Below, piece after piece: positions 36,574-50,950 of a stretch of DNA of 64,000 nt. A program made the position numbers and the translations under genes. The notes beneath the pieces were generated by a model that had not been told where the DNA came from, ran no database searches, and saw only the letters and a list, made by a program, of their open reading frames with translations. The stretch covers positions 3,677,046 to 3,741,045 of the forward strand of contig NW_024881300.1 in assembly GCF_018691265.1 (NCBI RefSeq), in the 5' to 3' direction. Position 1 is the stretch's first letter, and each line of letters starts with the position of its first letter. This DNA comes from Tyto alba (taxonomy: Eukaryota > Chordata > Aves > Strigiformes > Tytonidae).

Positions 36574-39500
36574 GAATAGGATAAAAGGGCTGTTTTCCTG
36601 CAGTCACACACACCTAGCCTTCCGAGTGCAAGAGCAACACCCCTGCAATTGCTCACAACCAACTGCAAGGTTTGCCAGTGCCAGGCAGTCATTGCATTTA
36701 ATAGGATATACGGCCCTGGGTATTTTTGCCCTGATGGGACTATTTAGATGGAAATTGAAAAGGTTGGATAAAGGGAGGTTATTTTTTTTGTTTGTAATTA
36801 TTAGTTTAGCATAACTTTCACAATCTTATGCAACATGTTTCAGTTTAAATACATGAGTGACTAGTCAAGTGCCAGATAACAAATGCTTGGCATTTACTTG
36901 TTGCCAAAGGCAATTTGGGATGTTGATAATAGGGGGAAGCCTAGCAGATTTGTTTTCCTGAATGATTTTTAGGACTTTTTAGTAAGAATGCTCAAAAGAG
37001 ACTCTGGCATCTACATATCAGATAGAAAAAAAATAACTTAAAACCTGTCCAATTATGTAATTACCATTAGAAAAGAAAAAAACTGTAAAGAAGTTATTCT
37101 GTTCTATTGGATGCTTAAAATGCTTTATAAAAGCCCTGTCTATTTATATAATCACTCAGCCGACCAGAGAGGCTCTTGTTTCCAGCAGTGCCAATGGTGA
37201 ACAGAACACTGTTGTCTGGGGTATGTGGAGTGAGGAAGGACTGCAAACCTTGTATTCCAGCTTTCAGGCTGACGACCTTTCTGGCGAAAGCTGCAGATGT
37301 GTTGCAGACTATAAGGTCAATTTGACTTTTACTATTCTAAATTAGCACACCAGAAAAAAAGGCAGAACTACAATGGATCCATAGTAATTTGTCTATTTAG
37401 GTCTTCTATTGATAAACATTTCCTTAAGTATATGATGACAGAACATTACAACTCCTAGGGAAACATGACATCAAGTGAGAATTTTGTAAATAGAGTAGTC
37501 AACGCCTGCTCGATGATGTGATGAAGTAAAAAACAAAAATCAATCCAACATAACTCATGCTGGTTCTGTGATGGACTGCAGCACCAATATTCTACAAGAT
37601 AAACAGCTGTCCAGCAAACCATAAAATGCTCAACTAAAATGGCTTCACAAAAGCAGTTATCCAGATTACGGGCACATCCTAAATCAAAGAAATTCATGCC
37701 TACTGTAGATCCAACATACTATCATGTGTATTAGTAAAAAAGGAAGAAAAATGAATGCAATCAGAAATCCTTTCACAGGATAAGATTACACAGCCAGCAT
37801 CATAAAGCAACTTGGTTCAGACTGAGGTCTGTTTTAAGAACATTTAACAAGAATGTAATTCTTTGTAAACACTAAGGACTGAATGATGGTTCAAGGTCAC
37901 ATTGGTGACTCCTGCATTTCCTCTGCCTTAAACAGGGATAGTAGGTTGGAAAATCAGGAACTTGCTGGACAGTTTTTGACCAGGTGCCAGCTGCATTCCT
38001 CACTGCTCACCAGCTGAAGTGGGGAGGCAACAGGGATTTATTTGAGTAGACACACGCATTTTATTCTATGAACTCTAATAGAATTCACACAACTAATGAT
38101 ACGAAGTACAAAAGCTCTGGTACCACAGCAGGTTTTAAAATATGATAGGTGGAGAAAAGGGAGGAGGGAATCATGATCTGGATGTCCTTTAAATTTTTGC
38201 ATATTGCAGACAGAAGACACTGGCAAAGGCTTCAATTAAAAACACTTTTCTTGCAAGTAAAATATTATCCTAATTTACTAATCTTATAGATGAAGGAAAT
38301 CACACAATTTGCCAAAGTTCTGTTACAGACTCAATGACACGCACATGAACAGCAACTAAGTTTCCTACTCTTGTCTCTTAGCTACAAAACCATATGCATG
38401 CTAGTGCCTCAAAGCCACCCAAAAAGAGAGAATTAAGAGTCACGTGAGACACATTTTATCTCAGCAAGATCTTAAAGGGTGAGGGAAGGCACCACGTGAG
38501 TCAACTGCAACTTGGAAAACATGACGTCAGTAACATCTCTCCTAATGCAATGGTTTAGAGGGAACCTAAAGCTGAAGTGCCTAATTCCTTGTGATGAAGG
38601 GTATTACTTGGTTAATCCAATGCTTTATTCACAGGGGTTTGAGAGATTAAGGGAGAATTTAAGATACTGCAATGAAACAGATATTTTTGTATGCCACAAA
38701 GACGTAAACTGCAGTCTCGTTTAGTTGTTTTTATTACTTTCTAAGTGTTTGAAGGCTAAAAAAAGACTTTATTTTTTTTTATGGTGCCAGTATAGCACAT
38801 CTCAACTTTAGTGGTAACAAGACATCAGGTGGAAAGGTTGAAAAGATTTTTATGATTATAATTATGCCCAGAAGTATGCTAGAGACATCACAGATCAAGA
38901 GATGTTCCTAGCTCCAACATAGCGTGCAAACTAAATAAAGGACAGTACAAGTCAACAAATTACAAAGAAACAGAAGAAAACCAACAAATGTTGCAATGGT
39001 AAGGTTGCACCGACAGTTTAGAAATGGTCAGAAAAGTTTTAATTTCCTATTTTTTAGAAAAGCAAAATGCACTTTCAAATTCAGGCAACTCAAATTTCTT
39101 TCAATTTACTATTAACATCTCAGCTGTATTTTTAAAATACATGTAAATCACTGTAAGAACAGTTATTGTTTAACAACAGAATAAACCCGCTGAAGTGACT
39201 AACCAATTTGGAAAGTTACTCTATGGGTAACTTCACATAAGAATTCACATACATTCATTAAAAGTAGTTTTTCTTGAATCCTGACAATTGCTTCGTCTTC
39301 AGTGAAAGTCATAGCAACATGTATCTAAAATCGGTTTCTAGAAAAGCAGTTTATTTAGACTGTGATTGACTTTTTGTTAGCTTTATGTCATTATTGTCAT
39401 TGTAATCTGAAGCAGAGAAATACAGCTTACAACAACGCTACCACTACACCATGCAAAACAGCAAAAATTAGTGTTTGAAACTGAGAATAGGTGAAACGAA

Positions 39501-42500
39501 GATCTGAGAAAACAGAGAACTCTGACTCAGGTTCTCATCCTTGCTTATTAGACAAACCACAACTTAATCTCTGCTTTCCTCCATGGTCTCATCTGGTTTT
39601 GCTCCCACATACACTTCATAAATTCTTCCTTTCATCATTCAGTCTCTTTCCCCTGATTATTCTTATATATGCTTCTTATTAGAGTCTAGTTCAACAACTA
39701 ACTACCCTTCTGGGGAAAAACCTACTCCAGAAGGCAAAATACATATGAACTGGTTTTCATGCTTGATTACATGACTGTAATTACAGAGATGCAGGCATCT
39801 CAAGGTGTCAGTGGCTCTAGTAGAGATGCTTTCTTGTTCCCTTGTGATTAATTCACAGCCTGATGTTTTAACTGAAATCCTGACATCCTGTACAGGACTC
39901 ATTCCATGAAACAGTTTGCGATGTAGGGTAAGGGAATTTAAGCAGCACTTACTGGCTCACCTTAACTTCCACGTAAGTCAATAACAATTTACAGCTTATG
40001 AAAAATCTTAGGAAAAACTTAAGAAAAATGTGGATCCACACTGAATTAGGTGTATTACTGATACTGACTAATAAAGCAGTACCCATTCAAACTAAAGATT
40101 CATCAGAAGGAGAAGGGAAGGAGGAAAGTGTTTTTGGAGACTTGCCGTTGCAACGTTCATTTACCAGTTTCTCCCTAAACTTTCTTCCTTCTTTCTAAAG
40201 AAGGTAATCAAACATTGCCTAGCTACTCTGCGTCTTGTCTCTTATGTCCACAGGCTGCCATCAGGCAAGAAGCCATTATAAACAAGTTGTCTAGCTTAAT
40301 TGAACTAACTTGTAAAAAATAAAATATTAAGAAGGGTGAATTTACAAGTCTCATTGAATACCAGTGATGTCAGCAGTTAAGTACATGTCTGCAGAAAACA
40401 AAACACCCCCAGAAGTTCACAAAGCCTGCTCAAGCCTCTGGCATACTTAGTAAGGAGTAGAGTTATAACAATGCAATCTCTGTTCAAAATAAAGAGGTAT
40501 CGAGCACTTGGCCTACATTTTCAACAGGAGTCTTTGGAACCTCAGTGATGCCTCTGACTGAATTTCTGGAAAAGCTGTACATTTAAGCAGACACAGTGCT
40601 GTCATTAACCACAGCCTTGGTAGCTTAAAGGACCTGAAACAGGGCTATGAAGTCCATTGACTACTCGGAGCAAATCAGTCCTTCTGTAACAGAACCCACC
40701 TTGCTGGAGCTGGAGCAGCAGTGACAGAGGCAGCTCGTCACCTGTGTGGCAGCCTGCCCACACTGAAGGGGAGGTAGTAATCCTGCGCATCTGACAGAAG
40801 ATTGGCTGTAGCTGGTCTCCTGCTTAGTCACCTTAGCAGAAAAACTCAGCTTCCTGCTAGCACATCTCCTCACCCTGAATGGGAGTTTTTCTATCACAGA
40901 GCTGAAAATTTGCTTATGATCAGACTGTAAAACTTGCTCTGTGCTTTACAGTTAAGTGTGGCATGGCAACAGATTGTTATTTTCAAAAGCAAATAATCTC
41001 AATTTGGTAGTCCCAGATCATATTCCTAGGCCAAAAATCATACCCACACACCTTCTGCTACCTAAATTAAATTGGATTAAGTTTTAAATTTAGTATTAAA
41101 ATATAAATTCAATTATGGTAATTATGGAAACACAAATTAAAACTATATCTGAACAATTACAACCAATTGAAAAACATGACAGTTTTGTCCCTTTTTTCTT
41201 TTGAAGTGGATGAAAATTGAAGCTGAATTCATTACTGCAGAACACAACCAGCTTTTATATTCCTGCAAGCAACCTTGATTCCAGCCTGACACAACAGATG
41301 TTACTTGCTTAAAACTTATGTTTGGAGTCATAAATGCAGAAGGGATACATGATATTTTTCAAGCCCAAAAGAGATTTATTCTTTACTTCACACACATGAA
41401 CTGTAATGCCAACAATGAACAGACAATTGGTGTGTCTAACAGAGAGCTATACACCAGCTGTACTAATGACTCCCAGCAGGCCTGACCCAAAGCCAGAAAC
41501 CTTCATCAATTCAACTTGAAATTCTAAAATATACCTCCAAAACTTTGTGCATTTTGTTATTTGAATGGGAGTGCACCAATACCAGTCTGTAAACATAAGC
41601 TGACTAGTCAGATACATGACAGGTGGGAACTTTTTAATAGGGCATTTAGTTCTACTTTACTGTAGGGAAAAAAGGCTCATCTAAAAATCTGGTCTCCAGA
41701 AACTTTCATGAATTATTTTTATTTCAAGTAGAAATAGCAGCAGACTGACAGTTTCTGTTGTATTTCAGAGGAGCCAGTGCCACAAATGCCTCTAAAAATA
41801 CCATGGTTCTGCAAACTAAGTAACAATGACCAGTGCCAGTTACAATCAGCAAGGACATTACCTTAAAACATTAATTTAACTGCATCATTTGAGTAACGTC
41901 TTCAGGAAATTCATACAAAAAAAAAATCCTAATCTGCAAAACTGTCTCTTCTTGTGCAGGAGACACTATAACACATTTCCAAATTGTCAATTCATATTTA
42001 TGGCCTTAGGAACTAGTAAGAGGTAGAATCAACAGCATATCCTATAATGGCTGAAAATAACAGCAAATACTTCATGCAGCTCTAAGTTTTCAGAAAAGCT
42101 TTGCTATCAGGAAAGATTTAGACCAAAAAAATTCATCTGGCCACTTGGTGATCTCAGTACCTGGAAAGCTAAACACTCTCTATTTTGAGACCTTATTTGG
42201 TGTACTTCAGTAGTGAGACAACTGCAGAATACAAATGTATGAATCTGTGACACTAAGCTCTGTTTATACAATAGAAATGGAATGGGCTCTATTTACAAAA
42301 TCACCTTTTAGTGTGCTTTAGCCTCGTATTTTACAGAAGCTGGAGTAATTCAATAATGACTAAATAAATCTGATCTTTGTAGATGGTTTGTTTAACAAAT
42401 CTTAGTGAGATGGAACAATATTAGCTTTGGGTGCCTTAGACAGAATTGGAGATAAAATTTTTCCTACTCATCTTTCACCATCTAAAACCTACAGAGGCCT

Positions 42501-43235
42501 GACTACAGCCATGCCCAGCCCATAAATTGTTAGGGGCCACAGGCTCCCTGTAAAATGAAAAGCTGTACTTTCTCAAGAAGCACTTTAAGCCTTCAGACTT
42601 CTGGTTAGTTCAATATGGCTCATCAGACAGAATTATAAAGTAATCAATTTTCCCCAGAGTGGGTATTTTTATACTGTTGAAGTTGTTCTTAACAGCTGGC
42701 AAAGAAAAGTTATCTTGGCCTACAGTAAATCCAACACAAATCCCTGCCAATAAATATCTCTTCTATAAAAAAAGCTCACCTACAGTTCTCAAAATATTTT
42801 ATAAAGGAAATTAAAATACAACTCAACTGAATTAGAACACAGCTAGCTTTATAAAGAAAATTAAAGTACATTAATAAATGTTCTACATATGGAAAATTGG
42901 AAAAACAGAGGATTTGTAAGTTTTCTTAGAAACCCTGAGATTAGACTCCTTAACTCACAATTTCTTGCTCTACTGACAAAGGCATGTTTCCTCAGGATTC
43001 AGAGAGATCTGATTGTATGGTGGATAATGATAAAAGAATCAGCCTTACTCAAAACTCAACACATAAATACTGAATCTTTCCCCCAAAATTTGTTACCATT
43101 TCAGCCTGACAGAAACGCAAGAATGTACTTGTAAACTCAACATTTTTTTAAGATGAAATTGTTCTGACATATATGCAACAAAAACACTCAGTCTTCCTCA
43201 AACAGTTAAATATAAGTCTATTAAAAGTCTGTTTT

Positions 43236-43288
43236 AAAAAACAAAACAAACAACAAAAAAAAAAAAACAAACCAACCAACCAACCACA
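43236..43288 (+). repeat. A-rich / (CCAA)n low-complexity tract
   Basis: Runs of A with interspersed C lead into four CCAA-like units (accaaccaaccaaccac). Confidence 0.9.
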
Positions 43289-46200
43289 AAATGCCAAAAT
43301 CCAGACCCCTCTGCACTCTTGACTTTTAAATCTGAGCAAGAATATTTTGCTTACTGATTTTTAAATTATTTCAGTATAATACATTGGTAGACCAAAGTAC
43401 ACTAATTCTCTCTTATTTTAATTTCCTGTTACAGAGTAAGGCATTAGAAAAGACAGCTAGCAATACACGATTTTTTTTTTTTAAATATCCCGTCCCATCA
43501 GTTTGTACTTGGTCTAAGAGAACACGTGTTGCCATCTTTACATAAAGCATGGCTGAATTTTGCTCAGATATTACAAAGCTATTAATCTCAAATATTCACA
43601 AATGCAATATTTAAAAACCACAAAATCTGTTTGGTGATTTTTCTTAAGACCACTTCTAAAAGCAGAGAGAAGTTTTTGCGCAGGTTTATTCTAGGAAGCC
43701 TCATGCCATGTTACAACTACAAAACACATGACAGAACAGTGGTGCAGACCTATTTCAACTCTTCAGTGTCTACAATGGAGTAATATGCCACTCTTGGTTA
43801 GACTGGCTATCTACAACAGCAAGTTATACCTAACAAGACCCATGTCAAGAATCCACTTACTATTTAACTACATTATTCCACTTCTACACGTTTGCAGAGA
43901 CAACCTGCAGCATTTTTTGAAGTGTGTTTGCCACCAAAATACCATCCTCAAAAAAAAAAAAAATCATCTAAATTCGCAGAAGAATGCAAAACAGAAGGAC
44001 TGCAATATGTATCCCACTCATCCTAAAACTTACTTCACTTTTTATTAAGCACTGGGTTATACAGACAATGCTGATCTTCCTCTTTCCCTTCCAAGACATC
44101 CTGACAAACTGGGAAACACGCTCAGTATGTTCTGGACGCCTTACTGTTACAGCACAGGAAGCAATGTGCAGTCACAAAGCAGCCTTTGAAGTCTACTAAC
44201 ACTGCCTGGTAAGAACCAGGTTTCTGGCACTCTCCACTAAATTGCCTAAGAGTCTCCCATATTTTCTGTTGGCAGAACAGATCCTGGCTCACGTCTGGAT
44301 GCTTCCAATGTTCAGGTTCCATGTTTCAGAGACTGCTACTCCACGTACATCACTGTGGTTTTGTGCATGAGTTGGGTGAGGATTTGGTAGAACAAAATGA
44401 ATGCAAAATTTGAGGGTGCTGTGGGGGACACAGCGGTTAGGGAGAAGACAATCTTATTTCTGAGCCAAAAGATTGTATATCTCTGTGGAAAAACAAGAAT
44501 AAAGGGAAATCTCATTTTTGTAGCATGAACAAAATTATGTTTAATCCATAACAACCTAAAATATCAAAATTGTGTTGTTGTTACTCAAAGTGGTTCATGT
44601 TTAGAAAAGAAACAGGAGAAGCTATACTAAGTACAGAACGTTCTAGAACTTCTACCACTAAATCAGAGAGTGGCATAAACCAGTAAAAGAACCTGACAAG
44701 AATTTCAAAGGAAAAAGAACAATGAATAAGTTAAAATGAGCTGCTACTTTATTTGGGTATGCATATCTGCACACAAAGTTCACCTTACTATTCTGTAGAC
44801 TTCTACTTTCCTTAAAAATACAGTAACGGTTTATGGTTTTTCTGTTTTTAAATGCACTTGTAAAGATCAGGAAAATCTACAGATGTTTCATTTTACACCC
44901 CTGACCCCCTTTTTTTAATTACTCTTGCAACTGCAACAAAATCAGCAAGTTTTCTACTCCCAGAACAAGCAGGAGGGACAGAGTAGTTTATTTACATATT
45001 TAAAAGGAATCCCTGCAGTGTTCTCGTGTGATCACCAACAGATAATGCACACTAGATGCCTCTCTTAGCCATCAGCAGAAAAAAGATTTGTTTAAATATT
45101 TAATATGCTTTTAAAAATTTCTACTGAGTCAAACTATTACCAGTTTTTTCATTGTGACTGAAAGTAAAATGTTTAATTGAAACAGCTGTTAATAAATAAC
45201 TAGAAGCTGTGCACACGAATGCATGGTATTTCCAGATTACATTTTCATGCATGATATTTCTTACATAATATTTCCCACATACCAGAATATAAGACAAGCC
45301 TAAATAAGATCTCAATCCAAATAACAAGACTTTAGAGAACCAGAAGCATTGACTCCAAAACAGACCTGGGCCTATCTCCAATATAAGCAACTTGATCTCA
45401 GTATTACATTTAGGATGCAAAGCAAGCAGCCTAGATCCTCACAGCTGCTTTTACTCAGTCAGGTAAGCTTTACTGTGCAACTGTTTAACAAGACAATGAG
45501 ATACAACAAATAAATACTGTTATTCTAGGGGAGGGGTGTACATTAAGATTTGGTCAAAACATGATCAGAAAAACAAAAAAGGGGCATTTTTTTTTCTTTA
45601 CCAGATCTCTGATGCATATTCATAGTGCAAGCAACTAATTTTAGCTTCAAAAAGGTTGGTTTTAGTAATCTCTATACAGCCAGTTCTACCATGGCAATTT
45701 AAATGGGACCTTGGGTTTACAAAGCCTGCATCGATGTATTTGTCAAGTTTGTTCCATTCCCTGAACTAACTGTCCAGTCCGTTTTTTTCAAAGAGCACCC
45801 TCAGATGTGGACAATACCTGTATAAATTATGAGGGTAATAAAAGTGCTAAGTAGTATAACATTCACACGGCAGAAATACATTCCTAAAAACTTCACTTGT
45901 TGTTACTAGAAAAGCAGGCCTTTGTATCGAAGTGCCAAATGCTGTGATCTTTGAAGTGAAGCTCTTCAGCACTGAAATGAAACTCATATTCTGGAGTAAG
46001 TTTGCATTATATCCTGCAAGTAACAGGACAGTTGTCAAACAAAAATGTTTAAGTCATGAAATTTCTCATACTTTTAATCTCCTTGGCTTTGAGTTATCTG
46101 ATCCCCATTACATACCTGAAGTTGTCACATACAAATATCTGAGAGTCTTGTGTTTTGAATAGTACAGCTTCAGTGATGAAACAGCAAATGTTTTGTTTTT

Positions 46201-49200
46201 TTTTTTAAAGTGATCTTTATTAGCTATTAGTTGCATTTCTAGCTCTGCTAACTGCCCCATGCCTATGCTACCCTTTGCAGAACATACATTTACTTGAGTA
46301 CTGCAGGTAGAGTCACCGTTTGTTGGCCATGGCTTGTATTCCTATACTGCCTTCAACAGGACTACTCACAGAGGTAAATTTGCATTAGTGGAGCAAATGA
46401 ATACTGGCAAAGTATCAGAGAACTGTTAGGGAGAATAACATTATTTATATAATTCTATTATGTACCCCAAGTTTTGCAAAATTTGAAGTGATATAGAGGG
46501 AGCATACTGTTTCTTACGTAATTCATCCTGATCACTTAAATAGTTTCTTAAAACAGCATCCCCTGGATGCCTGCTTTTGAAGTGTTTAACGAGGTATACA
46601 TAAAGAGGGTAATAATTATAATGGGGGTGTAATGAGCTTCACTATCAACAGGAGTCAAAGTACAGTAGATTTTTATCTCAGATAATTATTGCTATGAGCA
46701 GTAAACGCGCCAGCAAATCTGAAGAAATAAAGCCTTTGGATTACCTCTAGTGAAGGGAATTCACAAAAGAGAACTTTAATTTTTATTCTTAATTTGTTAT
46801 ATGAATCTGACAGGTGTTAAGCTGATAAATCAAGAGACCAGAAGCCTCATGTATTGACACAGAGCTATATAGAAGAACACACAGAACTTCAAATTCCAGT
46901 GTGTCTTGGCTACAGGTAACAAGAAACCACTTGTGTCTATGTAATTAAATGTCAAACTTCCTGCACCAAAAGGACAACTCATTGTAATATGATCAAGAGA
47001 AATAGCAGTCTGCTACTCACAGCTAAGGCAGTTATCACAGAGATACCAGGGAGCAGCTTAATTCACAAGCTACATAGTTACCCTAAAATGACTGACCTTT
47101 TCCTAGGGAAGAGAAGACATTTATTTACAAGCCACACTCATTTACTCTTAAACCCTACAGCCAAAACAACCAAAACCCTAACTACTGCTGATTCATTTTG
47201 TACTAAGTGTTGTCAAGCTGGTCAGGGCCTGGACTTAGATCACTGAACTCACACAGGACACTGAAAGCAGATACCACCGGCTGCTTACACCATTCTGGTT
47301 AACAGGATTTGTGATCTGTTTTGATGGGAAATACTACTGGGCAATAGCCATAAGGCCAATACACGCAAGATCAAGCCATTTCATCCTTCCAAAACAAAAA
47401 AACCTCCTATACTAAAATAAAAAAGTTTGTGTTCTGGTTTTTTTTTTTTTTGTTCTATATTCCATTTTTCCCAATGAACAGTTTTTCATTTGTATCTCAG
47501 ACTGTCTTATGAATTTAAAGAAGTAATTTTGTAGCTGAGATCAAGATTACTCTCAAGTTATTATCCTGAAACTGAGAATTACAACTGACTTGGCTAAGGC
47601 AAAGAAGCCCAACTGGTAGGCAGTGAAGACAGTAAGACTTTGCTGCTCACTCAGCTGATAACACAACTTGATTTTCAGTATTATGACAAATTGACAACTC
47701 ACATCGGTCAATTTGAGAGCTCCAGCCTAATCTCGTAAAGCTATTGCTGGTAAACCACAAACCTGTCAAGGTTCCTTCACATGCTGCCTGGCATATTAAT
47801 TATGCCATCGTTATACCATGTTTTTAAGTACACAGTTGATACATGTATCAATGAAATTACAAGGAACTGACAGAAGAAAGGAAGGTATGAATACAAGCTA
47901 AGTAGACTCTAAGCAAATTCATTTAAGTTCCGAGAAACACTCCTCCAGTATGGAAGAAGTTCTTTCAAGTCAACTGTTACTTAAATGCTGGTTTGCTCAT
48001 TATTCTTTTTCTATATCCCAGGATTTTCTGTGCTGCAACATTATCTGAAAACAAACAAAGCATAACAACAGCAAATAAAAGCCCTAATTCTATGTTTGTG
48101 AATGTTTCTCAGAAGCCAAATAGCTGCCTTGTTTTACCACATTCATCCCTCTTTTCAATTGCAAGCACTCTGACAAACAAGTTTTGAGGAAACAACTGCT
48201 TCTGTAATCAACATTGAACTCTACAGGCAAATGTGTATTGGCTGATCCCTGTGTTAGGCCTCTAATAAGCTATTTACATTCACCAGCTACATTACAGCTA
48301 CTTGCTATAGTTATATAACACATAGTTATACGTTACATTTATATAACAAGCATGCACTGGAAACTGAAGTATTTGTTCTTAGTTAGGACCCACTTTCGAA
48401 AGTTCATTGCTGAGTTCACCTACAATGGCTCATACCCACAGATCTACACAACTGATTTGCAACAAGTCATTCAGCCAGGTCTAAATCTTTTTCAGACTGT
48501 AGGTGTGGCTTTTCAAGCATGCCATTCTAAACACTAAATCTCCAGTCAGCTACAATCAGTGTCAGCCTCTGAAGAAACTCTCATCATCTACTTGTGTCAG
48601 CCGTGTGAAAAAAGTACTTTGAAGCAAAATTTAACTTGGTAGAGGAAAAAAAGATCAGGAACCTCCAACTTTGCATTACTCTAACAGCACATATGCTGAT
48701 TAACTTATAGGACAGAGTTCAACTCAAAACATTACTGTGTTGCGCTCATTAGAACATTTGGAAAGTTCAAATTACAGAAAGGTTTATGGGCTTTCTGGGG
48801 GCAAGCTTCTATAAGTAATAAAAAAAATTAAAATAATTTTTTTTCTGACCTCCTGCCCACACATGTACCTCCTAAGCAACCTCCCAGTGAGACTCAGAAC
48901 AAGATCTTCTTTTGTAATCTTGGGATATGCTTGAAACAGTATGTTTGAAAATGCAGATTAATACTCATCAGTACTGTGTTAGATTTTAAAATAAATGTCA
49001 GAGTAAAGGACTTGAATAATACTGAGGGCAAAATACTCACTTTCCCTTTTATTACTATGCAGAAAAGGTGATGCCACCTGCAAATTAAGTTAATACCACA
49101 GCAGGTGAATGCCAGCTTCTGTCACCAGGACATGGATGTCAGATGCCACAAACCCCTCCAAGAGAGATCTCCTATTACTGACCTTTTCTTCCTTAATTTC

Positions 49201-50775
49201 ACTGCATTTCAAAAAAGGCATGTTAAAAGCAACAATAGAAAGGCTAACAGAGTAACATGCAGAGAAGTCAAGCAGAATTAAATTTAGACACCCTGTACGT
49301 ATCATCTGCAAGTCCGAACACAAGGAAGCACTGAGGTGAACAACTCAATCCTTACTCCACTGTGGTTTTGAAGTCTAAATGGACAGGGATGACTCATATG
49401 ATTCTGAATTAAGAATTCACCTATAAAAACTTAGGCCTTAGTATGCAGTACCACAAATAGAAATAAAAAGTTGCCCTCAAAGTGTATGGAAGGCTTTATA
49501 AATTAATCCAGCGATTATATTCCACTGTGTAGAATGACCCTTTCTTAAATCCCATTACTGAAAGAATCATACACATGGCCCCTTGCTGACACGAACACAT
49601 CTCAGTATTAGATTTTAAAGTATACTGATCCAAAGACAGAACATCGTGTTTACCTTTGTGGATGTACTCCTGACTGGGAATGGGACATCTGAAAACAAAT
49701 GACTTCTGCAAGCATACATTTGGCACAAAGAACCACTTTTACTACAAACATACAAACTTCTGGCTTTATTCGGAGGGCGGAGCGATGGCACATTTTATAT
49801 TGTGAAAGCTTAGAACGCCACTGATTCGATTGTGTCATCTTGCTGAATAAAGTAAGAGTTCAGTGTCCAATTGCTTTAAATAATTACCAGGAAAAGTGCA
49901 TTTTTTCAAAAGAGTATAATCTCTGAGATTGTATGGCTGGGATAATCAGAACAATCACCAAACCATGCATACTTTCATTACCAACTGTACTGATATCTTG
50001 GTTGTTTTGTACTTCAATGGACTAACTTTTATTTTTTAAATTCGGTCATCTCTCCAAGTTACAATGTAAAGAGAGCTCCAGTTAGTTCTCCTCTAATTAT
50101 ACCTTTACCTGCTTTTACAAAATATACAATGCTTTGTGTTAAAATACCATCAGCAGAAGAATCAAAACAGAATTATATCATCATTAAGTAATTTTTATGG
50201 TATGTAAAAATCGTATTCCCTTACAAGCTAACTAACAAACTACAGTCTGCAGCATGTTTCCCAGACTAGTCAAACCATCACATATCAAACTATCACTGTC
50301 ATCCTCATACACACCAATTCTTAAAAACAAAATCCATTTGTATTCTGAATACCCTCAGTCTGAACTCTGAGTTACCTATAAAAGAGCTGGTCTCTGTCTG
50401 AAACAACACACTTGAGACTTCCCAGAAAACACAACATACAGTAGCAGTCATCAGCTGTAACTCTAGCAACCAGAGGGAGGTTGAGGAACAGTTGAAGAGG
50501 ATTATTTGATATTGTGCCTCATATGAGGAGGCTGCAAGCTGATGAGGTTTAACTACTGTAATTTCAGTTTCACATGGTGAGGCTAGGACAGACTTTATGC
50601 TTTAATTCAATGAAAAAAAAAAAAAAGTCTTATTTATAAATTGATAATCTAGGCAATGTTCCCATCAAATACTCAAAGTAATCACAATGCGTGATATGTG
50701 ACTTAACTTTCTGTTTTGCTTTATGATACAAACTTGTTAGCCCTAGTTTTTAGTGATTTAGTACCACTGGACATA

Positions 50776-50857
50776 TTTGTCCCCACTTCTTTTTCCCTAT
50801 GGTCTGTGACCCCATCTTTGTCCCCATTTCTTTTTCCCTATGGTCTGTGACCCCGTC
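50776..50857 (+). repeat. 41-bp tandem duplication
   Basis: Two adjacent copies of a 41-base block containing ttctttttccctatggtctg differ at only about two positions (c/t and a/g), indicating a fairly recent duplication in the 5' intron region. Confidence 0.93.
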
Positions 50858-50924
50858 TTTCTTTCCTTTAGAAAACTCCTTTGAATCACTTCTACTTCTT
50901 CATATTTGAGGGAGTATAACTGTA

Positions 50925-50950
50925 TTATTATTATTACTGTTACTACTACT
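50925..50950 (+). repeat. (ATT/ACT)n imperfect triplet repeat
   Basis: attattattattactgttac followed by tactactt; an imperfect triplet run 70 bases past the 41-bp duplication. Confidence 0.8.
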
